Assembly: GCA_965235415.1 (NCBI GenBank)
Contig: CBDDXD010000002.1
Location: 124,001-188,000, forward strand
Source of the DNA: Fontibacterium subtropicum
GTDB taxonomy: Bacteria; Pseudomonadota; Alphaproteobacteria; Pelagibacterales; Pelagibacteraceae
Direction: 5' to 3'
Length of the DNA stretch: 64,000 nt
Made by a program: the position numbers and the translations under genes. The notes beneath the pieces are model-generated. The model was not told the origin of the DNA. It searched no databases and saw nothing but the letters and a program-made list of their open reading frames with translations. Below, in pieces: positions 46,334 to 56,209 of the stretch (positions within the stretch are counted from its first letter, which is position 1; the number at the start of each line of letters is the position of its first letter).

Positions 46334-47902
46334 CTATTTGAATACTATTAACAATATAATTACAATAATTAATAAACCTATAATTAGATAAGTCTTTTTT
46401 AGTTTTGAAGACTTTTGTATAATTTTATATTCGTTACTTTGGTTTTGATTTTTTATAAACTCATATGAACTTAAAAGCTCCATAGCTTTATTAGCACGAT
46501 TAATCATCTCAGGTAATTCTGGAAGTTTATCTAAAAGTTCTGTTGTTGTTTTTAATATTTTATCTATTCTATTTTTAGGACCAATCTCGTTGTTCAACCA
46601 ACCTTGCAATACTGGTTTTGAAATTTCCCAAATATTTGCGTCTTCATCTAATGATCTTGCAACTCCTTCAACCACTACCATTGTTTTTTGTAACAATAAT
46701 AATTGTGGTTGAGTGACCATATTAAATTTTTCTGTGACTTCAAAAAGTCTAGCCAGTAATTTGCCCGCAGAAATATTCTTAGAAGATTGACCAAAAATAG
46801 GCTCGCCTATAGTTCTTAGAGCCTGAGTGAATTGGTCTAAAGACTCTGTATTTGGCACTAAACCTGCAATAAAATGGACTTTTGCGACCTTTTCGTAATC
46901 ACGGTTAATAAAACCATACAATATCTCGGCTAAATATTTTCTATTCGCAATATCTAGACGACCCATAATTCCAAAATCTACAGGCACAATATTTTCATCC
47001 TTATCGACAAACAGATTGCCCTGGTGCATGTCGCCATGGAAAAAGCCATCGCCTACTGCTTGGCGTAAAAAATTTTGTATAAGTAATCTTGATATTTTTT
47101 TTAGATCAATTTTATTTTTAATAAGTAACTGCTTATCTTTAATTGAAATACCTTCTACTTTTTCAATAGTTAAAACTCTTTGTGAAGTAAAATCCCAAAA
47201 TATAGATGGAACTTTAAAGCCTTCATCTTGAGCCGTATTTTTTTTTAATTCACTTGCAGACGCTGCTTCATATCTTAGATCCATTTCAATGTTGGTGATT
47301 TCTTTAAGCAGATCTATAATTTTTACTAATTTTAATCTGCGACTTTTCTTAACGTTAAATTCAATAACTGATGCTAAAAATCTTAAAGCATCTAATTCTT
47401 TGTTAAAAATATTTTCTATATTGGGTCTTAATATTTTAATAGCAACCTCGATTTCTTTTTTTTCATTATTAATAATTTTTGCAAAATGAACTTGAGCAAT
47501 GGATGCAGCGGCAATGGGTTTGCTTAAATAAGTAATTTGTTGATATTTTTCTTCACCCAATTCTTTACGCAAAGCTTGTTTTGCTTGGGATATGTCAAAA
47601 GCGGGCATTTGATCTTGAAGTTGCTGTAATTCTTTTGCAAATTCATTACCAACAATATCAGGACGTGTTGCAAGAAATTGACCCAATTTTATAAAAGCAG
47701 GACCTAAAGTTAAAAAAGCATTTTTTAATCTTTCACCAGCACTTTTGTTTGCAGAGTCTTTATTAAAATTAGTAAAGCCAAATATCTTTATTAAAACTTT
47801 AATAGATAAGGGTGGTTTATAAAATTCTTCAAAAATAGATAAACTATTAGACTTTGCTAAAGCTCTGCCAATTTTTATAAGAGTAAAAAAATTAGATAGC
47901 AT
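46334..47902 (-). CDS. ubiB: UbiB-family atypical kinase, ubiquinone biosynthesis
   Basis: 522 residues. ABC1/ADCK ATPase needed for ubiquinone assembly. KxGQ motif in GPAFIKLGQFLATRPD, the A-rich loop in PIAAASIAQVHFA, the invariant Lys in VAIKILRP, and FFHGDMHQGNLFV plus VPVDFGIMGRL as catalytic and metal loops. A C-terminal membrane helix (residues about 500-520) anchors it. It lies 6 bases after ubiE. Confidence 0.95.
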   Translation of the reverse strand: MLSNFFTLIKIGRALAKSNSLSIFEEFYKPPLSIKVLIKIFGFTNFNKDSANKSAGERLKNAFLTLGPAFIKLGQFLATRPDIVGNEFAKELQQLQDQMPAFDISQAKQALRKELGEEKYQQITYLSKPIAAASIAQVHFAKIINNEKKEIEVAIKILRPNIENIFNKELDALRFLASVIEFNVKKSRRLKLVKIIDLLKEITNIEMDLRYEAASASELKKNTAQDEGFKVPSIFWDFTSQRVLTIEKVEGISIKDKQLLIKNKIDLKKISRLLIQNFLRQAVGDGFFHGDMHQGNLFVDKDENIVPVDFGIMGRLDIANRKYLAEILYGFINRDYEKVAKVHFIAGLVPNTESLDQFTQALRTIGEPIFGQSSKNISAGKLLARLFEVTEKFNMVTQPQLLLLQKTMVVVEGVARSLDEDANIWEISKPVLQGWLNNEIGPKNRIDKILKTTTELLDKLPELPEMINRANKAMELLSSYEFIKNQNQSNEYKIIQKSSKLKKTYLIIGLLIIVIILLIVFK

Positions 47903-47908
47903 TTTAGG

Positions 47909-48625
47909 TTAATGTATTTTCCATCCAGAGTGGATTGCCGCAACTCCAGTTGTTAGGTTTCTATATTCTGCGTTTATAAACTTAGCCTCTTTCATGAGAT
48001 TTAATAATTGTTCTTGGTTATAAAAATCTTTGATACTTTGTATTAAATACTCATAAGGCTTCTTGTCGCCGGCAACTGCTTGTCCGATATGAGGAATAAA
48101 ACTTGAGTATATTGAATAAAACTTGTCGATAATTTCATTATTAATTTTTGAAAACTCTAAGCACATAAATCTTCCACCTGGTTTAAGTAATCGATAAGCC
48201 TCACTTAGTGTTTTTTTTATATCGGTTACGTTTCTTATACCAAAACTGATGATGTAGTAATCAAAACTAGAATCCTTTAAAGGAACATGTTCCGCACTAG
48301 CGCATAAAGAATCAATATTTTTATAATGCTCAAGTTTTTTTTTTCCTTCATTTAGCATTTCAATATTTTGATCAACCATCATGGCCCGACCAGTAAAGTT
48401 AGTACGTTCAATAAAAAGCTTTGTCATATCACCAGTTCCAGCTGCCATATCAATTAATTTTGAATTTAGTTTGGGCTGCATCCAGTCAATTAAATTACTT
48501 TTCCATAGGCGGTGAATACCAAATGACATGATGTCATTCATCAGATCGTATTTTTTAAAGACAGAATTGAAAACGTTATTTACAAAGTCTTTTTTTGAAT
48601 TTTGTTTTGTATTAGTATCTTGCAT
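47909..48625 (-). CDS. ubiE: Ubiquinone biosynthesis C-methyltransferase UbiE
   Basis: 238 residues. SAM-dependent C-methylation of the quinone ring. SAM motif LIDMAAGTGDMTKLF, then DYYIISFGIRNVTDIKKTL and LKPGGRFMCLEFSKI, all family signatures. First gene of the leftward ubiE-ubiB-coaBC-dut-thiF-SH3 run. Divergent from mutM across only 42 bases. Confidence 0.97.
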   Translation of the reverse strand: MQDTNTKQNSKKDFVNNVFNSVFKKYDLMNDIMSFGIHRLWKSNLIDWMQPKLNSKLIDMAAGTGDMTKLFIERTNFTGRAMMVDQNIEMLNEGKKKLEHYKNIDSLCASAEHVPLKDSSFDYYIISFGIRNVTDIKKTLSEAYRLLKPGGRFMCLEFSKINNEIIDKFYSIYSSFIPHIGQAVAGDKKPYEYLIQSIKDFYNQEQLLNLMKEAKFINAEYRNLTTGVAAIHSGWKIH

Positions 48626-48667
48626 TCTTTAAATATAGAACATTTGCAATCAATAGTCATATAGTTA

Positions 48668-49531
48668 ATGCCAGAATTACCAGAAGTAGAAGTAACCCGA
48701 AGAACTTTATTAAAATTTATTGAGAAAAAAGTTATTAAAAATATAAAAATAAATAATCCTAATTTAAGATTTAAAATTCCTCCAAATTTTAAAAAAAATG
48801 TAAATAACCAAAAAGTTATTAAGGTTTTAAGAAGATCTAAATATATTTTAATTTATCTAAAGAACGATTACGTTATGATTACTCATTTAGGAATGTCGGG
48901 TAAATTTTTAATTAAAAATAATTATTCTAAAGATTTTTTAAAAACTAGTTATTATTCTAATGAATTTTCAACAAAGCATAATCATTTAGAATTTTTATTT
49001 TCTAATGATTTAAAGGTGATTTATAATGATCCTAGAAGATTTGGTTTTTTTTTATTAGATAAAATTTCTAAATTACACGTTAATAAATTTTTAAGTAAAC
49101 TAGGACCCGAGCCGCTGAGTAAAGATTTAAAGAAAGATTATTTAATATTTAAAACTAAAGCCACACAAAGAACGATAAAAACTTTATTAATGGACCAGCG
49201 TTTTATTTCTGGGATCGGCAATATTTATGCAAATGAAATTCTTTTTTTAGCAAAGATAAAGCCTAATAAAATTTCTGCTAAACTAAACTTAATAGATGTT
49301 GGTAGACTTCACTCCTCTATTGGTAAAGTTCTTAAAAGAGCCTTAAAATTGGGTGGTTCAAGCATAAAAGACTTTAAGTCTTCAGTTGGTGAAAAAGGTC
49401 GTTTCCAAAATGAATTTAAAGTTTATGACAGGGAAGATTTAAAATGTCTCAGAGCAGGATGTTCAGGCCTGATATTAAGGGTTGTATCACAAGGCAGAGC
49501 AAGTTTTTTTTGTAATGAATGCCAAAATTAA
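48668..49531 (+). CDS. mutM: Formamidopyrimidine-DNA glycosylase
   Basis: 287 residues. Excises 8-oxoguanine. Starts PELPEVEVTRRTL, with catalytic Pro1 and Glu2 after Met removal. MITHLGMSGKFLI and FISGIGNIYANEILF are conserved. The C-terminal zinc finger is C-x4-C in CLRAGC and C-x2-C in FFCNEC. Divergent from ubiE; 46 bases precede rpsT. Confidence 0.97.
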   Translation: MPELPEVEVTRRTLLKFIEKKVIKNIKINNPNLRFKIPPNFKKNVNNQKVIKVLRRSKYILIYLKNDYVMITHLGMSGKFLIKNNYSKDFLKTSYYSNEFSTKHNHLEFLFSNDLKVIYNDPRRFGFFLLDKISKLHVNKFLSKLGPEPLSKDLKKDYLIFKTKATQRTIKTLLMDQRFISGIGNIYANEILFLAKIKPNKISAKLNLIDVGRLHSSIGKVLKRALKLGGSSIKDFKSSVGEKGRFQNEFKVYDREDLKCLRAGCSGLILRVVSQGRASFFCNECQN

Positions 49532-49577
49532 GTAATTGACCCTAATATCTCCAACTTATATATAATTCCCAAAAAAT

Positions 49578-49838
49578 ATGGCAAATACAGTCTCTGCTAT
49601 TCGCGCAGTAAAAAAAATTAAAAAAAGAACTCAAGTTAATAAAATTAGAGTTGGAAAATACAAAGCTGCAGTAAAGATCATCGAAGAAGCAATTAAATCT
49701 AAAGATAAAGCAAAAGCTTTGAAATTATTTTCTAATTTTCAATCTCAAGTTATGAAAGCTTCTAAAAAAGGTTCTTTAAAAAGAACTACAGTCTCAAGAA
49801 AAGTTTCTCGCATCTCAAAACAAATCTCTAAGTTGTAA
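49578..49838 (+). CDS. rpsT: 30S ribosomal protein S20
   Basis: 86 residues, strongly basic, all helical. MANTVSAIRAVKKIKKRTQV and VMKASKKGSLKRTTVSRKVS match bS20. Normal length. It sits between mutM and dnaA, a conserved alphaproteobacterial order. Probably ends at the hairpin downstream. Confidence 0.96.
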   Translation: MANTVSAIRAVKKIKKRTQVNKIRVGKYKAAVKIIEEAIKSKDKAKALKLFSNFQSQVMKASKKGSLKRTTVSRKVSRISKQISKL

Positions 49839-49995
49839 AAAAAAATATTTTATCAATCTTAAGTTGATAATTATTTTTTTCTCGACAACTAAAAAGTTTA
49901 AACTCCTAAGTTGAAAATTAAAAATATTAAATTCTTTTCTTGTATTTACAGATTTAAAAAAATAAAACACACTTCTTTTTTTAAAGTAAGTTCAA
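49839..49995. promoter_or_regulatory. rpsT-dnaA intergenic region
   Basis: 157 AT-rich bases that must hold the dnaA promoter. A hairpin lies at the left end (next entry). I looked for TTATCCACA-type DnaA boxes on both strands and found none with fewer than three mismatches, so I see no support for a replication origin here. Confidence 0.4.
49851..49880 (+). terminator. Likely intrinsic terminator of rpsT
   Basis: TTATCAA, loop TCTTAAG, TTGATAA, then TTATTTTTT. The stem is 7 bp but mostly A/T, so it is weaker than the porin and nusA-leader hairpins. It begins 12 bases after the rpsT stop. Confidence 0.5.
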
Positions 49996-51390
49996 ATGAC
50001 AAACCAAACAAGTCTTAAAGATAATTTTAGTAACGATAAAGCGAGATGGGATTCACTACAACAATCTCTGCTAGGACTTTACGGTAAAGATGTCTACACA
50101 AGTTGGTTACAAAATATTAGTTTTACTAAAATAAATTTTAATACTTTAGTTCTTAACGTAAAAACGCGATTTATTCGTGATTGGATTGTTGCTCATTATG
50201 CTGACAAAATTTTAGATTTATATAAGAAACAAGACGCAAATATTACTCGTATAGAGTTTCAAATATCAGAAAGAGTTGAAACAAAGAGCAACAGCAAATC
50301 AAACGTAATTGATTTTGAAAAGAAAGATTTCATTCAAGATAGTGGCAGTTATGGACTTTCAAAAATTGATGAAAGATTAGTTTTTGATAATTTTATAGTT
50401 GGAAAAAGCAATGAACTTGCTTTTACAGCAGCTAATAGAATTATTGATAATTTAAATAAATATAATCCGCTTTATATTTATGGTGGAGTTGGTTTAGGAA
50501 AGACTCACCTTTTAAATGCTATTGGAAATAAGTTATTAAAAAAAATAGACAAAGTTATTTATGTGTCTGCAGAAAGGTTCATGTACCAATTTGTTAGATC
50601 TATAAAAAATAACGATGTTGTAAAATTCAAAGATATTTTTAGAAGTGCAAAAGTTTTAATTATAGATGATATACAATTTGTAAGTGGAAAAGATGTAACA
50701 CAAGAAGAATTCTTCCATACGTTTAATGCATTAATAGAATCGGGTTCACAAATAGTTATTTCTTGTGACAGACCGCCAAACGAACTTGATAGAATTCAAG
50801 ATAGAATTAAATCGAGACTATCAGGAGGTTTAGTTGTTGATATTCAAAGTCCAGATTTTGAACAAAGAGTTAAAATTTTAAAACAAAGATGTTTAAAAGA
50901 ATTTCATGCTTCAGAGAGAAACATTGCTATTGATGATGAGGTTATTAATTTTATAGCTAATGAATTAAAACTTAGTGTTAGAGAGATGATAGGAGCATTT
51001 AATAGAATAGCGGCTTATTTAAATATAAATAATAGAAAGATCTCTGTGGCAGAAGCCAAGAATATTTTAAGAGATTCTTTGAATAAAATTGAGACCAATA
51101 TCACTATAGAAGATATACAAAAAACTGTAGTTTCTTATTATAATATTTCGATGCATGATTTTATGTCATCAAGGAGATCTAGATCTGTTGCAAGACCAAG
51201 ACAAATAGCGATGTATTTATCAAAGAAAATGACCACAAAATCTTTACCTGATATCGGCAGAAGATTTTCCGGTAGAGATCATACAACAGTTATTCATGCG
51301 ATTAAAAAAGTAGAAGAGTTAATGATTCAAGATAAAAACTTTGAAAATGAAGTTAAAGATCTTAATCAAAAATTAACAAAAACTAATTAA
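49996..51390 (+). CDS. dnaA: Chromosomal replication initiator DnaA
   Basis: 464 residues. Domain I (1-90) starts WDSLQQSLLGLYGKDVYTSW. AAA+ domain III has Walker A YGGVGLGKTHLLNAIG and Walker B VLIIDDIQFVSG. Domain IV holds the DnaA-box-binding SRRSRSVARPRQIAMYL and GRRFSGRDHTTVIHAI. The linker (domain II) is short. It couples to dnaN through TAATG. Confidence 0.98.
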   Translation: MTNQTSLKDNFSNDKARWDSLQQSLLGLYGKDVYTSWLQNISFTKINFNTLVLNVKTRFIRDWIVAHYADKILDLYKKQDANITRIEFQISERVETKSNSKSNVIDFEKKDFIQDSGSYGLSKIDERLVFDNFIVGKSNELAFTAANRIIDNLNKYNPLYIYGGVGLGKTHLLNAIGNKLLKKIDKVIYVSAERFMYQFVRSIKNNDVVKFKDIFRSAKVLIIDDIQFVSGKDVTQEEFFHTFNALIESGSQIVISCDRPPNELDRIQDRIKSRLSGGLVVDIQSPDFEQRVKILKQRCLKEFHASERNIAIDDEVINFIANELKLSVREMIGAFNRIAAYLNINNRKISVAEAKNILRDSLNKIETNITIEDIQKTVVSYYNISMHDFMSSRRSRSVARPRQIAMYLSKKMTTKSLPDIGRRFSGRDHTTVIHAIKKVEELMIQDKNFENEVKDLNQKLTKTN

Positions 51391-52505
51391 TGGAACTAAA
51401 GTTAAATAGAGATCTTTTTCTTAAAAGTCTTTCGCATATTCAGGGGATAGTCGAGAAAAAAAATACTATTCCAATATTAGCTAACGTTTTATTAGAGGCC
51501 TCTAATGGTAAAATTACAATATCTGCCACAGATTTAGATATTATTATTATCGAAGTTATTAAAGGTGAAATCATTGCTGAAGGCTCAACAACCACAACCG
51601 CTCAAGTTATCTATGATTTAGTTAGAAAACTACCATCAGGATCAGAAATATTAATTTCTCAAAAAACCGAAGGCCAACTTTCTTTGATTTCAGCAAAATC
51701 AAATTTTAATTTAAAATGTTTGCCTTCCAAAGATTTTCCAATTACCCAAGACGATGTCGAAGGACAAGCTCTTGCAATTAGTTCGTCAGTATTTTTAAAA
51801 TTGCTTAATAAGACTAAATTTGCAATCTCAAGCGATGAAACTAGACATTATTTAAATGGAATTTATCTACATAAAACAAATGAAAATAATCAATTGTATC
51901 TTTCAGCAGTTGCAACAGATGGGCACAGATTATCAAAAAGCAGATTGGTATTAGATAAAGATGTGTCTTTTGAAGCTGTTATTTTACCTAAAAAAACATT
52001 GTTTGAACTGATTACTATACTTCAAGAAGAGAATTCAGAACTTAAGATCACTGCAAGCAAAACTAAAATTAGATTTTCTATAAATGACATAACTTTAATT
52101 TCCAAGGTTATAGATGGTAGATTCCCTGATTATTCAAAAGTAATACCAACAGATAATAATAACAAAATCACAGTAAATTTATCATCATTTATCTCCACTA
52201 TTGATAGAATTAACTCACTGTCTTCTGATCGTAAGGGAACATTAAAGCTTTTAGTAAATAAAGATATTTTAAAACTATTAGTTAATGATCCAAGCGCAGG
52301 TGACGGTGTAGAAGAAATTATTCTAAGTTATAACGGTCCCGATTTAGAAATAGGTTTTAATTCTAAATATTTAATTGATGTGGGTGGTGTCATCGAAGAT
52401 AAAAATATTATGATTCACGCCAAGGATCCATCATCGCCAGTATTAATTCACGATCCTGCAGATATTAATAGTCTACATGTTATTATGCCAATGAGAGTGG
52501 CATGA
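51390..52505 (+). CDS. dnaN: DNA polymerase III beta sliding clamp
   Basis: 371 residues. Ring-shaped clamp of three repeated domains per monomer. Family text: SHIQGIVEKKNTIPILANVL, SATDLDIIIIEVI, VATDGHRLSKSRL and the C-terminal VIMPMRV. The start overlaps the dnaA stop by one base and recF follows 4 bases after. Confidence 0.98.
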   Translation: MELKLNRDLFLKSLSHIQGIVEKKNTIPILANVLLEASNGKITISATDLDIIIIEVIKGEIIAEGSTTTTAQVIYDLVRKLPSGSEILISQKTEGQLSLISAKSNFNLKCLPSKDFPITQDDVEGQALAISSSVFLKLLNKTKFAISSDETRHYLNGIYLHKTNENNQLYLSAVATDGHRLSKSRLVLDKDVSFEAVILPKKTLFELITILQEENSELKITASKTKIRFSINDITLISKVIDGRFPDYSKVIPTDNNNKITVNLSSFISTIDRINSLSSDRKGTLKLLVNKDILKLLVNDPSAGDGVEEIILSYNGPDLEIGFNSKYLIDVGGVIEDKNIMIHAKDPSSPVLIHDPADINSLHVIMPMRVA

Positions 52506-52509
52506 TTAA

Positions 52510-53589
52510 ATGTTCCTAATAAAAGATATAAAATTACAAAATTTTAGATCCCATTCATTTACCGAGTTAAAAACTAATCATCCAATTATTTGTATCATTG
52601 GTCCAAATGGTAGCGGCAAAACTAATATTTTAGAAGCTATTTCATTAATTACTGACAAAAAAGGAATTAGAGGAACTTTAATAGAAGACTGCATAAAAAA
52701 AGACTCAAAAGATAAAACAATAATTTCAACCACAGTTAGTTATGAAAAAAAAGATTACAAGATCGATATAATTTTTGAATTAAAAGAAGATAAAGTTAAA
52801 AAATACTTAAATATTGATAATAATAAATTATCCTTAATAGAAGTCTTCAAGAATATAAATTTTATTTGGCTAACACCACAAATGGATAAAATTATGTATG
52901 AAGGTGAAAGTATTAAACGAAAATTTTTAGATAAAATTATTTCAAATTATAATTTAGATTATAAAAAAAATTTAAGTAATTTCAAAAAACTTTCAGAAGA
53001 AAGAGTTCAATTATTAAAAGAAAATCTAGATTTACAATGGTTGAGTATTTTAGAAAAGAAAATGATAAATGAATTGTGGAATATTTTTACTTATAGAAGA
53101 GCGTTTATTAAAGATCTTAATAATATTATTTCAAAAAAATTAAATAATTTTTTAAAAATTAAATTAAATATTGAGAACTCTTATGATTTAGATCAAAATA
53201 TTAGCGAAAAAGACTTCCATACATTTTTTGAAAATAAATATTTTGAAAAACGTGAGATTGATCAAATCATTAAAAGAAATAGTGTAGGCCCGCAGTTTGA
53301 TATTTTTGAATTTTTTAATGAGGAAACTAAATTAAATTCTGATCTTTGCTCAACGGGTGAGCAAAAAAAAATATTAATATCATTAATATTGGCATTTATT
53401 TTGTTAATGAAATCTAAAAATATAAATTCGATACTTTTATTTGATGAAATTGCATCCCATATTGACGGTAAAAACCTTGAACTTTTTTTTGATGAAATTG
53501 CAAAAATCGGGATGCAAACTTGGTATACAGGAAATAACATACAACAGTTCCAAACTATTGAAAATAAAGCATTTTTTGTAAAATTATAG
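52510..53589 (+). CDS. recF: DNA replication/repair protein RecF
   Basis: 359 residues. SMC-like ATPase loading RecA at gaps with RecO and RecR. Walker A IIGPNGSGKTNILEAISL near residue 34. LNFRSHSF-type start appears as LQNFRSHSFTEL. The signature segment STGEQKKILISLILAF and Walker B LLFDEIASHID are near the C-terminus. It is more divergent than its neighbours but has every ATPase motif. Confidence 0.94.
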   Translation: MFLIKDIKLQNFRSHSFTELKTNHPIICIIGPNGSGKTNILEAISLITDKKGIRGTLIEDCIKKDSKDKTIISTTVSYEKKDYKIDIIFELKEDKVKKYLNIDNNKLSLIEVFKNINFIWLTPQMDKIMYEGESIKRKFLDKIISNYNLDYKKNLSNFKKLSEERVQLLKENLDLQWLSILEKKMINELWNIFTYRRAFIKDLNNIISKKLNNFLKIKLNIENSYDLDQNISEKDFHTFFENKYFEKREIDQIIKRNSVGPQFDIFEFFNEETKLNSDLCSTGEQKKILISLILAFILLMKSKNINSILLFDEIASHIDGKNLELFFDEIAKIGMQTWYTGNNIQQFQTIENKAFFVKL

Positions 53590-53652
53590 CAATTACCTTG
53601 TCTTAATTAGGGATAAAAAATGTTATAAAAAGCTTCAAAAAAAAATTCATAA

Positions 53653-56205
53653 ATGTCCGAAAATTTACAGAAAAAATCTCAAAATAATTCATACGAAGCG
53701 GACTCAATTAAAGTTTTGAAAGGCTTAGATGCGGTTAGAAAAAGACCGGGAATGTATATTGGCGACACAGATGATGGCACTGGTCTGCATCATATGGTTT
53801 TTGAAGTTATTGATAACTCTATAGATGAAGCTTTAGCAGGTCACTGTAACGAAATTTATGTTTCATTAAATAAAGATCAGAGTGTTACTGTTGAAGATAA
53901 CGGAAGAGGTATACCCGTTGATATGCATAAAGAAGAGGGAATATCTGCAGCAGAAGTAATTATGACTCAGTTACACTCCGGCGGAAAATTTGATCACGAT
54001 TCATATAAAATTTCAGGCGGATTACACGGAGTAGGAGTTTCCGTGGTGAATGCCTTGTCTGAAAATTTAAAATTAAATATTTTTAGAAAAAATAAAGAAT
54101 ATCTCGCAGAATTTAAAGATGGAGTTACTGTAAAACCTTTAAAACAAATTGGAGATGCAAAAAAAGCAAACGGTACTTCAGTAACTTTTTTGCCTTCAAA
54201 AAAAATATTTACCACCACAGTATTTGATATCAATATTTTAAAAAAAAGAATTAAAGAATTAGCTTATCTTAATAAGAGTATTCAAATCATTTTAGAAGAT
54301 AAGCGAGAGGAAAAAGTAAAAAGATCTGAATATAAGTATGAAGGGGGTATTGCAGAATTTGTAATTGATTTAGATAAAAATAAAGAAAAGCTTAAATCAG
54401 AAACGGGTGAAAATCTTTTTATAAAACCAATATATATTTCAGGAAGCAAGAACGATATTCAATTAGAAGTAGCACTTGTTTGGAACGCTGGTTATCAAGA
54501 ACAAATTATTACTTTTACAAATAACATACCACAAAAAGATGGTGGTACGCATTTGGTCGGTTTTAGAAATGCATTAACCAGAACTATAAATAAATATGTT
54601 GTCGATAATAGCATTTTAAAAAAAGAAAAAATTTCTGTAACCGGCGATGATGTTAGAGAGGGATTGACTGCAATAATTTCAGTAAAAGTCAAGGATCCAA
54701 AATTTTCATCTCAAACCAAAGAAAAATTAGTTTCATCAGAAGTACGACCAGTAGTAGAAGGAATAGTTAATGAGAAACTTGAAGTTTGGTTTGATCAAAA
54801 TAATAAAATTACAAAAGCACTTGTAAATAAAATATCACAAGCAGCTTTAGCTAGAGAACTTGCTAGAAAAGCGAGAGAAAGTGTAAGAAGAAAAAGTGCT
54901 TTAGATATTTCTAGCTTACCAGGCAAATTGGCCGATTGTCAGACAAAGGATAAAGATAAAGCTGAATTATTTATAGTAGAGGGGGATTCGGCGGGTGGAT
55001 CTGCAAAACAAGCAAGAAATAGAGAATTTCAGGCTGTATTACCTTTAAGAGGAAAGATTTTGAATACTTATGTTGATTCAAAGAATAAAGGGTCAAGCAA
55101 GCTAGATCCTGCAGAGGCAAAGAAGGTTTATGCCAAGATGCTTTCTTCAAACGAAATTATAACTTTAATTAACGCTATAGGCACTGGATTTGATGATTTT
55201 AGTTTAGAGAAATTAAGATACGGAAAGATTATTATTATGACCGATGCAGATGTCGACGGATCTCATATAAGAACCTTATTATTAACTTTTTTTAATAACG
55301 AACCATTTAATGAGCTTATTAAAAATGGAAAAATTTATATAGCACAACCACCGTTATATAAAATCAAAGTAGGAAAAAAAATCTCATACATCAAAAACGA
55401 TGAAGATCTTTTTGATATTACTATTGATACAGCTAAAGATAATATTAAATTTTTCTCAGAAGAAAATGGAAAAGCAAAAGAAGAAAATTTTAATGAGATT
55501 GTAAAATATTGTAGAAAATTTGATTCAAGAATAAAAAATTTAGGAAAAGATTTTGACAAAGAGTTAGTTGAGGCCCTGACTGTAGTTGGAAGTTTTTATA
55601 AAGATAAAAAAGATTTTTTGATTAAGGATGATTCTAATGGTAAGAAAAAAGAAGGAGCTATACAGGCGGCCGCAGAATATTTAAATAGATTTGGTAATAA
55701 TGCTGAAAGAAATTTATGGACAGGTTCATTTCAAGAAAACTCATTTATTTTAGAAAAAAAATATTATGAAGAAACTATTATTAAAAAATTAAGTTTAGAT
55801 TTTTTAGACACCAAGCATGTAGAAGAATTAAGCCAATTAGGTGATATGCTAAAAGTTTTTAGAAAAAAATGCCATATGATCAATTCGGCTAATGAAAAAA
55901 TTGATATTTATTCTCCAATAGATTTTTTAAAGAAAATAATAGAGGAAGGAAAAAAATCTATCTCTATACAGCGATTTAAGGGATTAGGAGAAATGAACCC
56001 GGAAGAATTATGGGAAACAACTCTAAATCCAGAAAACAATACATTGTTAAAAGTAAATTATTCAGGCAATGATGTTGAAAATGAAACTACTAATCCAAGT
56101 GATCGAGATAGAGAAATTTTCAAAATTTTAATGGGTGAAGATGTTGTTCCAAGAAAAGATTTTATTAATAAAAACGCAATTAATGTAAATAATCTAGATA
56201 TCTAG
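53653..56205 (+). CDS. gyrB: DNA gyrase subunit B
   Basis: 850 residues, somewhat longer than the 800-810 common in alphaproteobacteria. GHKL ATPase: VRKRPGMYIGDTDDGTGLHH, EVIDNSIDEALAGHC and GGLHGVGVSVVNALS. TOPRIM: VEGDSAGGSAKQARNR and MTDADVDGSHIRTLL. The C-terminal RFKGLGEMNPEELWETTLNP is complete. The extra length lies in the region after residue 590. Followed 4 bases later by regB. Confidence 0.98.
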   Translation: MSENLQKKSQNNSYEADSIKVLKGLDAVRKRPGMYIGDTDDGTGLHHMVFEVIDNSIDEALAGHCNEIYVSLNKDQSVTVEDNGRGIPVDMHKEEGISAAEVIMTQLHSGGKFDHDSYKISGGLHGVGVSVVNALSENLKLNIFRKNKEYLAEFKDGVTVKPLKQIGDAKKANGTSVTFLPSKKIFTTTVFDINILKKRIKELAYLNKSIQIILEDKREEKVKRSEYKYEGGIAEFVIDLDKNKEKLKSETGENLFIKPIYISGSKNDIQLEVALVWNAGYQEQIITFTNNIPQKDGGTHLVGFRNALTRTINKYVVDNSILKKEKISVTGDDVREGLTAIISVKVKDPKFSSQTKEKLVSSEVRPVVEGIVNEKLEVWFDQNNKITKALVNKISQAALARELARKARESVRRKSALDISSLPGKLADCQTKDKDKAELFIVEGDSAGGSAKQARNREFQAVLPLRGKILNTYVDSKNKGSSKLDPAEAKKVYAKMLSSNEIITLINAIGTGFDDFSLEKLRYGKIIIMTDADVDGSHIRTLLLTFFNNEPFNELIKNGKIYIAQPPLYKIKVGKKISYIKNDEDLFDITIDTAKDNIKFFSEENGKAKEENFNEIVKYCRKFDSRIKNLGKDFDKELVEALTVVGSFYKDKKDFLIKDDSNGKKKEGAIQAAAEYLNRFGNNAERNLWTGSFQENSFILEKKYYEETIIKKLSLDFLDTKHVEELSQLGDMLKVFRKKCHMINSANEKIDIYSPIDFLKKIIEEGKKSISIQRFKGLGEMNPEELWETTLNPENNTLLKVNYSGNDVENETTNPSDRDREIFKILMGEDVVPRKDFINKNAINVNNLDI

Positions 56206-56209
56206 TTTA

